A stretch of DNA of 8,508 nt, taken from assembly GCA_034178965.1 (NCBI GenBank), contig JAXFQM010000006.1, forward strand, positions 1 through 8,508, read 5' to 3'. Positions within the stretch are counted from its first letter, which is position 1. The number at the start of each line of letters is the position of its first letter. Shown here piece by piece: positions 1-5,991 of the stretch. The position numbers were made by a program, and so were the translations under genes. Source of the DNA: Colimorpha sp034178965 (lineage in GTDB: Bacteria > Bacteroidota > Bacteroidia > Bacteroidales > P3). A model generated the notes under the pieces. That model searched no databases and was not told the origin of the DNA. It saw only the letters and a list, made by a program, of their open reading frames with translations.

Positions 1-357
1 ATCTGCCCCGTTGAAGCGCACCTCTAAGTCTTCGCGCAGTTGACGAATGTATTCGGCAGTGTAGGGGAACGTGGCCACTTCCTTGTTGAACCATGACGTG
101 GCCGCTTCGGGCTTACCCAAAAGATAGAGCGTAACGGCATAATCACTGTACAGGCCTGGCTCAATGCGTCCCGTTTTGCGGTTTTGGTTGATGGTGTTGA
201 GGTACGATTTGTTCAGCGCGTCCAACGTTTCATGGCTGGGGTCTTTCTGATAGTTCAGCAATATGGTAGGGTCGCTGGTAATATATTGCGGCCCTTGGCA
301 GGAAACTACGGCCAGCAACAGAACGGTAGGCAGCACGATGGCATAAGGTCTTTTCAT
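1..357 (-). CDS. DUF4810-like lipoprotein, partial (C-terminus beyond left edge)
   Basis: The frame opens with ATG at 357 and stays open for 119 codons to base 1 with no stop, so only the C-terminal end is missing. Residues 1-20 form a lipoprotein signal: a basic start (MKRPY), a hydrophobic core, then VVSC with the candidate lipidated cysteine at 20. The mature part ends in a helical, TPR-like stretch with EPGLYSDYA followed by FNKEVATFP. This resembles the C-terminal half of DUF4810 lipoproteins, in which a PPGLYAEYG-like segment precedes an FNKE-like helix. Such proteins are small and in other bacteria are often encoded beside CsgG-like and GNA1162/DUF799 lipoproteins; any such partner would lie left of the window. 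It has its own promoter (439-469) and a leader of about 75 nt with a purine-rich GAAGAGAAGA before the start. The coding call and lipoprotein signal are well supported; the family is recalled by motif, not by a search. Confidence 0.75.
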   Translation of the reverse strand, partial: MKRPYAIVLPTVLLLAVVSCQGPQYITSDPTILLNYQKDPSHETLDALNKSYLNTINQNRKTGRIEPGLYSDYAVTLYLLGKPEAATSWFNKEVATFPYTAEYIRQLREDLEVRFNGAD

Positions 358-438
358 AGGGCGGTCTTCTCTTCAAATAACATATAACGCTTTAATAACT
401 ATCATTTTGAACACGGTTGTTCCATTTCTATTATTCTG

Positions 439-469
439 CAAATATACGAAATGTTTTTTTATTGTCAGA
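439..469 (-). promoter_or_regulatory. Bacteroidetes-type promoter for the DUF4810-like gene
   Basis: On the minus strand the sequence TATATTTG (446 to 439) is a perfect match to the Bacteroidetes -7 consensus TAnnTTTG. Exactly 19 nt upstream is TCTG (469 to 466), one base from the TTTG -33 element. Transcription would begin near 433. The element lies just after the stop codon of the preceding gene (482), so the DUF4810-like gene need not depend on read-through. Confidence 0.6.
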
Positions 470-481
470 AAAAAAGTATAG

Positions 482-937
482 TCATTCGATGACGAAACAA
501 CGTTTCTTGGCGCTGCCCGAAGTTTTCTCCTCGATACGAATTTGACGGTCGCCAAAGTGGATAATGCGTGCCGTTTCCGAAATTATCTCGGAGGGGTAGA
601 CGGAAAATAGGAGGTTGAAATCGGCCAAGAATGCCACACTGCGCGTATCGAGCAATATTTGGTAGCATATGCCGTCCATGGGGTCCATCTTGAAGGTAGC
701 CCTATAGTCGGCAGTGTTGATAATCACCACGCCTTCCACGCCGTTGCCCGGGGGCATGTAGGTGATGTCGAAGCTTTGGCTTTCGGCCCTTTCGTTGCCT
801 ACAAACGCTCCTAAAGATTGCACGATGTGATGCGCATCGCGGCCTATCTGCTCCACAATGTAGGAGGTTTGTGCCGACGCTTGCGTCATGGGCCAGAGGC
901 TCAAAAAATAAAAGGCTATGTGAAAAAGAGACTTCAT
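482..937 (-). CDS. small exported protein of unknown function
   Basis: 151 residues from ATG at 937 to TAA at 482. Residues 1-22 look like a Sec signal peptide: one lysine near the start, a hydrophobic core (FHIAFYFLSLW) and a cleavage site after ASA at position 22, so the mature protein begins QTSYIVEQ. There is no lipobox cysteine, so it is probably periplasmic or secreted. The mature part is a mixed soluble domain with no motif I recognise; it ends with a basic stretch (residues about 138-146) and CFVIE. Its ATG overlaps the stop of the upstream nucleoside phosphorylase (ATGA, 934-937), which implies translational coupling and one mRNA. No convincing ribosome binding site is visible, as is usual in this phylum. 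The gene is credible because of the signal peptide and the overlap; the function is unknown. Confidence 0.78.
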   Translation of the reverse strand: MKSLFHIAFYFLSLWPMTQASAQTSYIVEQIGRDAHHIVQSLGAFVGNERAESQSFDITYMPPGNGVEGVVIINTADYRATFKMDPMDGICYQILLDTRSVAFLADFNLLFSVYPSEIISETARIIHFGDRQIRIEEKTSGSAKKRCFVIE

Positions 938-1830
938 GGTTGCCGCTCAACGTTGGACATTCTATCCATGGCCGTGGCCACCAAATCGCGCATGGGCTTT
1001 TCGTATTCGTTCAAGAAAGTACCATCAGCCCTATTGGCTATTACTAAGCAGGCCGTCAAAGTTTCATGTCCCATTATTTTTCCGAGACCGTAAATGGCGC
1101 TGGTCTCCATCTCAAGGTTCACCACTTTCATGCCATTCCATTGGAAACTTGCCAGTTTTTCATTCAGGTCGTGCAAGGCTGGCGCTATGCGCAGTTGGCG
1201 GCCCTGTGGAGCATAGAAACCAGGGGCCGTGGCGGTGATGCCGCGCGTCATGTCGAAACCTGTCGCGTTCAGCAAACTGTTACTGGCAGCGACGCAATAG
1301 GGCGTTGCCATATTGGACGGCAGATTCAAATGGCGCTGCAGCGCGTCTTGCATGCTTTCTTCCATTAGGGAGGGCTCGTGCTCATAGTAGTTCAACAAAC
1401 CATCCAGGCCTATGGCACATGCGCTGACTATCCTGCTGCCACAAGCCACCTCGCGCTGCAAACTGCCGCAAGTACCTATACGTACAAGGCGCAAGGCGCG
1501 ACGATGTTTTTTTATTCGACGACTCTTCAAGTCTATGTTAGCAGCGGCATCCAGTTCGCTCAGCACGATGTCGATGTTGTCGCATCCCATTCCTGTGCTC
1601 AAGGCAGTCATGCGATGTCCGTGGTATTTTCCTGTAACTGAGTGAAGTTCACGGTATTGCGTTTCATGTTCCACTTTATCAAAAATATTCTTGAACATGT
1701 TAACCCGTCCTGGGTCACCTACCAAAAAAACGTCGTCGGCCAACGTGTCACCTGTAAGGCGTATGTGATAAAGGCTGCCGTCCGGGGCAAGGACCAATTC
1801 GCTGGATGCAATCTTATCTATTTCGTTCAT
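934..1830 (-). CDS. udp: nucleoside phosphorylase, probably uridine phosphorylase
   Basis: 298 residues, PNP/UDP (NP-I) family. The family reversibly cleaves a nucleoside with phosphate to a free base and (deoxy)ribose 1-phosphate, in the cytoplasm, for salvage. Visible motifs are the phosphate-binding GDPGR (38-42), a second arginine at 60 (QYRELHS), the family signature STGMGCDNIDIVLSEL (78-93), RIGTCG (117-122), and the ribose-binding EMET (240-243). FYAPQGR (205-211) places Q209 and R211 where E. coli uridine phosphorylase has Gln166 and Arg168, which read the uracil ring; this favours uridine over purine nucleosides. It is longer than the E. coli enzyme (about 253 aa), with an N-terminal extension and an insert near 100-112 (KSRRIKKHRR). 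The ATG at 1830 is the only sensible start. It overlaps the exported-protein gene by 4 bases. Family is near certain; substrate is inferred from Q209/R211. Confidence 0.92.
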   Translation of the reverse strand: MNEIDKIASSELVLAPDGSLYHIRLTGDTLADDVFLVGDPGRVNMFKNIFDKVEHETQYRELHSVTGKYHGHRMTALSTGMGCDNIDIVLSELDAAANIDLKSRRIKKHRRALRLVRIGTCGSLQREVACGSRIVSACAIGLDGLLNYYEHEPSLMEESMQDALQRHLNLPSNMATPYCVAASNSLLNATGFDMTRGITATAPGFYAPQGRQLRIAPALHDLNEKLASFQWNGMKVVNLEMETSAIYGLGKIMGHETLTACLVIANRADGTFLNEYEKPMRDLVATAMDRMSNVERQP

Positions 1831-1855
1831 CTAATATAATAAAAAATGTTATGCG

Positions 1856-1868
1856 GTCTTAACAAGAC
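1856..1868. promoter_or_regulatory. short inverted repeat upstream of the nucleoside phosphorylase
   Basis: GTCTT-AAC-AAGAC forms perfect 5-bp arms with a 3-base loop, 26 bp upstream of the phosphorylase start, and is flanked on both sides by the direct repeat ATGCG. It could be a small operator or leader hairpin. I see no TAnnTTTG promoter in this 163-base spacer (1831-1993), and no U-tract terminator for the upstream gene. Repeats this short occur often by chance. Confidence 0.2.
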
Positions 1869-1993
1869 ATGCGTAATACTTGCCCTGCGCCGAAAGGTTA
1901 GTTCATAATGGCACATTACTTTCCTCCGAAACGACAGGGTGCAAATGATGTTATCCTGCGGGAAAATTGTCGGGGTTTGGCGTTTGTTTTTCT

Positions 1994-3052
1994 TTATCGC
2001 CTGGTGCTCGTTCCCGTCCCGCGGCTATTGTTGTCGTTGCCGTTACGCCTTATTGAGCCATTTTTTGCCGTATTGTTATTGGACCGTGTGTTTTTTGCAT
2101 TCGTTGTGCTCCCTTGTCGCGTGGCGTCCATGGTGCCTTGGCGCGTGGGGGCAGCGCTGCTGCCTCGTCGCGTGGTGCCACTGGAGGTGGTTCCCTGGCG
2201 CGTACTGGTGGCCGTGGGGGCGGCGCTGTTGCCGCGTTGCGTGGTGCCGTTGGAGGTGGTTCCCTGGCGCGTGCTGGTGGCTGCGGAGGTGGCGTTGTTG
2301 CCGCGTTGTGTGGTGCCGTTAGAGGTGGTTCCCTGGCGTGTGCTGGTGGTGCGGTTGCCTGTACCATGATTCACGTTGGTGCTGGTGGTGCCCTGTGGCG
2401 TGCGTATGTCGCTGCTGCTGGTTCGCACATCACTGCCGTAGTTTCTGTAGCCTCCCTGTGGCACAACGGGCTGGTCCACGCCTGGCGTCCACGGCCGTTC
2501 GGGGGGATAAACATGCGTGCGAGGGTCGCGGTAATAATAGGGATGGTAATGCGGCATATTAGGTTGCGAGTGACCGTAGTAAGGCGGACGCCAACCACGC
2601 TGATGAATGTCCCAATGGTAGGTGTAGCCGTGGCCTGGCACATGGTTGCCGCGCGTATAGGGGTTGTAGGGTGGCATGGCCCAAACAAAGGTTGGCGTGC
2701 CTATGTTAGTGCGAAAGCGCAGGTATTGCGCCGCGTTGTAGTAGCGTCCCGCACGGTAGAACCAAATACATTCCAAACTAATGGGCATGTAGATCTCCTC
2801 GCCCGTATAGGCGTCCCACCCATAGAGCCATATCTCGTAGAACTTGCTGTTCACCTTTTCCGCCCATACCTCGTTGAGTAGCACATAAGTCTCTATTTCG
2901 TCGGGGTAGCCACAATAAATCATGAGTTCGCGCTGTTCGTTTAGGTATGACACTGTGCGCATGGCCTGCGGATAAGTAAAATAACGTACGCTGCGTGCAT
3001 TGGCATCCGTCAGCACAAGCAGCATTATCATCGTTAATATCAATTTTTTCAT
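1994..3052 (-). CDS. secreted Tyr-rich protein with repetitive Thr/Gly/Arg/Asn tail
   Basis: 352 residues from ATG at 3052 to TAA at 1994. The frame stays open further upstream (to an ATG at 3220), but the start at 3052 is chosen because it begins a clean signal peptide (MKKLILTMIMLLVLTDANA, cut after residue 19) and lies just below a perfect promoter element at 3080-3087. Residues 20-130 are a conserved-looking globular domain with many aromatic residues (VNSKFYEIWLYGWDAYTGEEIY, ISLECIWFYRAGRYYNAAQYLRFR, FVWAMPPYNPYTR). Residues 130-200 are rich in Tyr, His and Pro. From about 207 the chain is low-complexity, with three 23-residue repeats built on TRQGTTSNGTTQRGN, then a basic, Asn-rich end. 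The tail is probably disordered; surface display or binding to glycan or nucleic acid is possible but unproven. I recognise no named domain. It is probably exported and transcribed alone. Confidence 0.85.
   Translation of the reverse strand: MKKLILTMIMLLVLTDANARSVRYFTYPQAMRTVSYLNEQRELMIYCGYPDEIETYVLLNEVWAEKVNSKFYEIWLYGWDAYTGEEIYMPISLECIWFYRAGRYYNAAQYLRFRTNIGTPTFVWAMPPYNPYTRGNHVPGHGYTYHWDIHQRGWRPPYYGHSQPNMPHYHPYYYRDPRTHVYPPERPWTPGVDQPVVPQGGYRNYGSDVRTSSSDIRTPQGTTSTNVNHGTGNRTTSTRQGTTSNGTTQRGNNATSAATSTRQGTTSNGTTQRGNSAAPTATSTRQGTTSSGTTRRGSSAAPTRQGTMDATRQGSTTNAKNTRSNNNTAKNGSIRRNGNDNNSRGTGTSTRR
2171..2350 (-). repeat. 69-bp in-frame tandem repeat (about 2.6 copies)
   Basis: Units begin at 2171, 2240 and 2309, a period of exactly 69 bp, and differ at a handful of bases. 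Because 69 is a multiple of three, each unit encodes one 23-residue repeat in the tail of the secreted protein, roughly residues 235-300. Copies could be gained or lost without breaking the frame. Confidence 0.85.
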
Positions 3053-3079
3053 AGTAATAGTTTTACAGAAATTATTTTG

Positions 3080-3087
3080 CAAAAATA
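3080..3087 (-). promoter_or_regulatory. Bacteroidetes -7 promoter element for the secreted repeat protein
   Basis: TATTTTTG on the minus strand matches TAnnTTTG perfectly and ends 27 bp before the ATG at 3052, giving a leader of roughly 20 nt. The expected -33 region has no good TTTG match; it coincides with the 12-bp palindrome at 3100-3111. The promoter lies inside the open frame that extends upstream, which supports the downstream start. Confidence 0.55.
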
Positions 3088-3099
3088 CTACTTTTTCCA

Positions 3100-3111
3100 C
3101 ACATGCATGTG
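3100..3111. promoter_or_regulatory. 12-bp perfect palindrome, candidate operator
   Basis: CACATGCATGTG reads the same on both strands and sits 13-24 bp upstream of the -7 element, across the -33 region, where a bound dimeric regulator would affect polymerase. A perfect 12-bp palindrome is expected about twice by chance in 8.5 kb, so position is the main argument. No regulator gene is present in the window. Confidence 0.3.
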
Positions 3112-3209
3112 AAATGATGGATAAAAAAGATGTTAAATATTCTTCTTTGCATTGGTCGCGACTAACGTTGCAACGCTTTTCCAGCACATTGCAGGCACTA
3201 CGGTAGGGG

Positions 3210-3279
3210 CATGCGGGCACTCATCTCCCACTTACCTCCTACCTTGGTGGGAGATGAGTGGGAGATGAGTGCCCGCATG
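3210..3279. repeat. 70-bp near-perfect palindrome (hairpin element)
   Basis: The arms 3210-3232 and 3257-3279 are perfect 23-bp inverted repeats. Symmetry continues inward to a TT centre at 3244-3245, so 31 of 34 positions pair; the exceptions are 3233/3256, 3235/3254 and 3240/3249. Two of the three exceptions are T opposite G on the plus strand. The right half holds an 11-bp tandem duplication (GTGGGAGATGA at 3247-3257 and 3258-3268), so 3221-3231 could also pair with the nearer copy, giving a shorter alternative stem. It lies 58 bp past the mltG stop and 157 bp before the next start. There is no U-run on either side, so it is not a standard intrinsic terminator; it could still block or protect mRNA ends, or be a dispersed REP-like repeat. 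Confidence 0.85.
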
Positions 3280-3337
3280 ATGGAGATACAGCGCTGGCGC
3301 GCTTGAGGCTGGCATAGGGCGACCCGTCCCAATCACC

Positions 3338-4402
3338 TTATTTGCCCTGTCCTATTCTTCGCAGATCCAAGGCTCGGTGGAATTTATTGGCATTGACTTG
3401 GTGTTCCGCAAGGGTGGCGGCGAAGTTGTGCATGCCACTGAAATCTTCTTTGGCGCAAAAATAGAGATATGGGCTGGATATGCCTGACAACACGGCGTCA
3501 ATGCTGGCGATGGAGGGTATGCAAATGGGTCCCGGCGGCAAGCCTGGATGGAGATAGGTGTTGTATGGGCTTGGATGAAGTAACATAGGGCCGCCTATGC
3601 GTTTCACGGAGAAGTCGCCATTGGCAAAACGTACTGTGGGGTCGGCTTGTAATTCCATGCCTTTTCTCAATCTGTTGAGGTAGACGCTGGCAATGAGGGG
3701 CTTCTCGTCGTTTTGGTTGGTTTCTTCCTCCACGATGCTGGCCAAAATAATGGCCTGGTCGGGCGTGAGGCCTATGTTTTTGCATTGTCCGCGCCGCACA
3801 CTGTTCCAAAAGCGGTCGCTTTCCTTAGCCATGCGGTCCAAAAGGGCGGTGGGGGAGAGGGTCCAATAAACCTCGTATGTATTGGGGATGAAAAGTCCAA
3901 TGATGGTTTGCGGTGTGTGGTCATATCGGCTGGCTACCGTAGTGTCTTGCATCAGCGCCAACAGGCTGTCGCCACTCAATTCAAGTTTTTTGTCCATGTA
4001 GAGACAAAGGCTTTCCAATGTACGGTGCTTGCCTATGGTAAGTCGGACAGGGTCTTGGCGGCCAGAGTAGATTTTTTGCACCACCGAGACGATACTTGTT
4101 CCGTCTTCGATGCGGTAACTACCTTCGCGCACATGCTTGTGCAAGCCCCGCAAACGAGCTATCCGCACGAAAGCAGCTCTGTTTTTCAGACAACCATGCG
4201 CATTGAGCGTGTCGAGCAGTCCTTCGTATGTGGTGCCGCGAGGAATACGCACCCATTGCGTTTCATCAACATGTATCTTTTGTCGTCCCATGGCAAAACG
4301 CGCCGCAAGGTCTATGGCAAGAACAGCCAACAAAACAATAATGGTAACGCGGACTCCTTTCTTGAGGTTTTTCCAATATGCTTTTATTTTCATGGTTCTC
4401 AT
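3338..4402 (-). CDS. mltG: endolytic transglycosylase MltG (YceG family)
   Basis: 354 residues, about the usual length for the family. MltG is an inner-membrane lytic transglycosylase that cleaves within nascent glycan strands, ending their synthesis and setting strand length. A single transmembrane helix spans about 19-36 after a basic cytoplasmic start, leaving the rest in the periplasm. Residues 50-115 fit the LysM-like subdomain (WVRIPRGTTYEGLLDTL, then VREGSYRI). The catalytic domain holds ASIVEEET (221-228), with E225 aligned to the E. coli catalytic Glu218, then VYLNRLRKGMELQADPTV (240-257), SPYNTYLHPGLPPGPICIPS (278-297) and a closing region with H325 and NKFHRAL. All family landmarks are intact. 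The start is ATG 4402; ATG 4393 is an in-frame alternative that changes only three residues. A 153-base gap separates it from the upstream acetyltransferase gene, so it may be in that operon or have its own promoter. Confidence 0.96.
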   Translation of the reverse strand: MRTMKIKAYWKNLKKGVRVTIIVLLAVLAIDLAARFAMGRQKIHVDETQWVRIPRGTTYEGLLDTLNAHGCLKNRAAFVRIARLRGLHKHVREGSYRIEDGTSIVSVVQKIYSGRQDPVRLTIGKHRTLESLCLYMDKKLELSGDSLLALMQDTTVASRYDHTPQTIIGLFIPNTYEVYWTLSPTALLDRMAKESDRFWNSVRRGQCKNIGLTPDQAIILASIVEEETNQNDEKPLIASVYLNRLRKGMELQADPTVRFANGDFSVKRIGGPMLLHPSPYNTYLHPGLPPGPICIPSIASIDAVLSGISSPYLYFCAKEDFSGMHNFAATLAEHQVNANKFHRALDLRRIGQGK

Positions 4403-4454
4403 TTGTTTTAGGTGGGTTCAATAGATTGATTTCTTGCTATCTTGATAGGCTTAA

Positions 4455-4534
4455 CAAACAGTAAGAAGCAGATAAGACTGCAATGCGCGTGGAGAAGTCT
4501 ATTTTGGCTCACGTATCCTTATTTCGCAAAAATG
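4455..4534 (-). promoter_or_regulatory. weak candidate promoter elements upstream of mltG
   Basis: Two imperfect -7-like sequences occur in the gap before mltG: CATTTTTG (4534 to 4527), one base from TAnnTTTG, and TACTGTTTG (4463 to 4455), which has one extra spacer base. Neither has a clear -33 partner. They leave open whether mltG is transcribed separately or by read-through. Confidence 0.2.
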
Positions 4535-4555
4535 GTGACCCTTATTGGATCTACC

Positions 4556-5062
4556 TTAAGATAAGATATGTTGCATGGAGAGGGCATCCTTCCATTGTCC
4601 CTCCACACACAACCATTCCCTGCGCACACCAATGACCTCATATCCGCAGCGGCGCAGCATGGATATGCTGGCGGCGTTATCGGCAGCCACGTCGCAATAT
4701 AACTGGTGAAGTTGGAGTTGGCGGCGACAATATTCGCCAAGCGCGTGTGTGAGGGCTTCGCCATAGCCTTTGCCCCGAGAGGCGCTGTCCACCAAAATGC
4801 CCATTCCTGCACGACGATGAAAGGGGTTGAAGTCGAACAAGTCGGCACATCCCACGGCACGCTCCTCGTCCATAGCTACCAAGCGCAGTTGTCGGGTGGC
4901 ATAAACGTCGCTTTCCATGGAAGCCATAATATATTGTGTAAGTTGATGGCGCGAGAAAGGGGCGTAGGTATCACTGCTTTCCCATGTCCGCTCGTCGTTT
5001 TCCCAGCGGTAAATAAGGTCTATATCTTCGGGTTCCAATGCCCTCAATGTCACTGTTTTCAT
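4556..5062 (-). CDS. GNAT-family N-acetyltransferase (RimJ/RimL-like)
   Basis: 168 residues, typical of the Acetyltransf_3 group. The enzyme would transfer an acetyl group from acetyl-CoA to an amine. The acetyl-CoA pyrophosphate-binding loop is RGKGYG (96-101), within the usual strand-loop-helix after GMGILVD. The conserved C-terminal part follows: DNAASISMLRRCGYEVIGVRREW (128-150), where the Asn and the small residues pack the CoA arm, then a WKDALSMQHIL end typical of this group. The N-terminus (TLRALEPEDIDLIYRWEND) is the standard opening of RimJ/RimL-like proteins. The substrate cannot be read: it could be a protein N-terminus, an amino sugar, a polyamine or a small amine. The ATG at 5062 overlaps the ribonuclease Z stop (ATGA, 5059-5062), so the two are probably co-translated. 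Confidence 0.92.
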   Translation of the reverse strand: MKTVTLRALEPEDIDLIYRWENDERTWESSDTYAPFSRHQLTQYIMASMESDVYATRQLRLVAMDEERAVGCADLFDFNPFHRRAGMGILVDSASRGKGYGEALTHALGEYCRRQLQLHQLYCDVAADNAASISMLRRCGYEVIGVRREWLCVEGQWKDALSMQHILS

Positions 5063-5991
5063 AGGTTTGAAATGGGTGGTTTCACTTCTATGGCCATGCC
5101 ATCTTCGGCTGCCAAAGTGTTTGGGAAAATGGCACGGGCTGCGCCAAGTAAGGGCTGCACGTCCTTATAACGTGCGCTGAAATGGGTAAGCAGCAGTGAT
5201 CCGGCATGGGCGTGAAGAGCCATGCGGGCGGCCTGCGAGGCGGTAAGGTGGCATTTTTCCTGTGCCAAAGCCAACTGGTCGTCATCGAAAGTGCTTTCGA
5301 CGCAAAGCAAGTCCACCCCTTTTATGGCGGGCAGAATACTTTCGGCATAAGCCGTATCGCAGCAGTAGGCATAACTGCATTTGTGGCGCGGCGGAAGGGT
5401 TAGTTGCGCGTTGGGTATGCAAACGCCGCCCGGCAGCACAAGATCTTCGCCACGCTTCAAGTTCATGCACTGGGAGGGGGTGAGGTTGTATTGCTCGCGC
5501 ACCTCCTTGCGCATGTTGAGCAAGGGTTGTTCCTCCTCGAAGAGGTAGCCCAAGGCTGGCACTGTGTGCACGAGCGGAAAGGCCGTGACGCGGCAACGCG
5601 CGTGGCTGAACACCTGTTCTGGGTTGGAGATTGAAAGTTCGTGGACGCAAAGTTCGTACTGCAAATGCGTGCCTGTGGCCTCAAAAACCACGCTAAGCAT
5701 GTTCCGAAGGCCAGTAGGGGCAAACACGTCTATCGGAGCAGTGCGGCCATGCAGGTGCATACTGGCAAGCAAGCCAGGAAGGCCAAAAACATGGTCGCCG
5801 TGCAGATGGCTGATGAATATGGCGGAAACGGACTGCAATTTTTGGTGGCAGATGCGGAATTGAAGTTGGGTGCCTTCGCCGCAATCCACCAGCATGTGAC
5901 AGCCATTCACGTTGACGATCTGCCCACTACAGTTGCGCCCATGCGCGGGTGCCGCGGCTCCTGAACCAAGAATAGTGACAAAAAAATTCAT
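5059..5991 (-). CDS. rnz: ribonuclease Z (tRNA 3'-processing endonuclease)
   Basis: 310 residues, the usual length of the short (ElaC-type) tRNase Z. It cuts the 3' trailer from precursor tRNAs after the discriminator base, as a zinc metallo-beta-lactamase-fold dimer in the cytoplasm. The N-terminus has LGSGAAAPAHGRNCSGQIV, with the DCGEGTQLQ motif at 36-44. The zinc-binding HLHGDH (62-67) carries H62, H64, D66 and H67; further ligands are H142 (PLVHTVPALGY), D212 (CCDTAY) and H270 (LTHFSARY). VESTF (231-235) is also conserved. Residues about 150-185 are the flexible arm (exosite) that grips the tRNA elbow. Nothing essential is missing. It overlaps both neighbours by 4 bases (ATGA at 5988-5991 and 5059-5062), placing it in the middle of a three-gene operon. 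Confidence 0.97.
   Translation of the reverse strand: MNFFVTILGSGAAAPAHGRNCSGQIVNVNGCHMLVDCGEGTQLQFRICHQKLQSVSAIFISHLHGDHVFGLPGLLASMHLHGRTAPIDVFAPTGLRNMLSVVFEATGTHLQYELCVHELSISNPEQVFSHARCRVTAFPLVHTVPALGYLFEEEQPLLNMRKEVREQYNLTPSQCMNLKRGEDLVLPGGVCIPNAQLTLPPRHKCSYAYCCDTAYAESILPAIKGVDLLCVESTFDDDQLALAQEKCHLTASQAARMALHAHAGSLLLTHFSARYKDVQPLLGAARAIFPNTLAAEDGMAIEVKPPISNL

Noticed and set aside
2171..2350. The evenly spaced repeats as a CRISPR array
   Set aside because: Units are adjacent, with no unique spacers between them, and are translated in frame as protein repeats.
2114..2881. A 255-codon open frame on the plus strand across the repeats
   Set aside because: It is antisense to the secreted-protein gene; its Gly/Ala-rich product simply mirrors the biased repeat composition, and it has no recognisable domain or start signal.
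3053..3220. A longer N-terminus for the secreted repeat protein, starting at ATG 3220
   Set aside because: It would bury the signal peptide 56 residues inside, begin within the 70-bp palindrome, and include the promoter element at 3080-3087.
3210..3279. The 70-bp palindrome as a Rho-independent terminator
   Set aside because: No T-run follows the stem on either strand; the minus-strand continuation is mixed sequence.
3713..4411. A 232-codon plus-strand open frame over mltG
   Set aside because: It is fully antisense to a gene with all MltG motifs and shows no protein-like features.
4437..4448. CTATC-TT-GATAG inverted repeat before mltG
   Set aside because: The arms are only 5 bp with a 2-base loop and no context; this is expected by chance.
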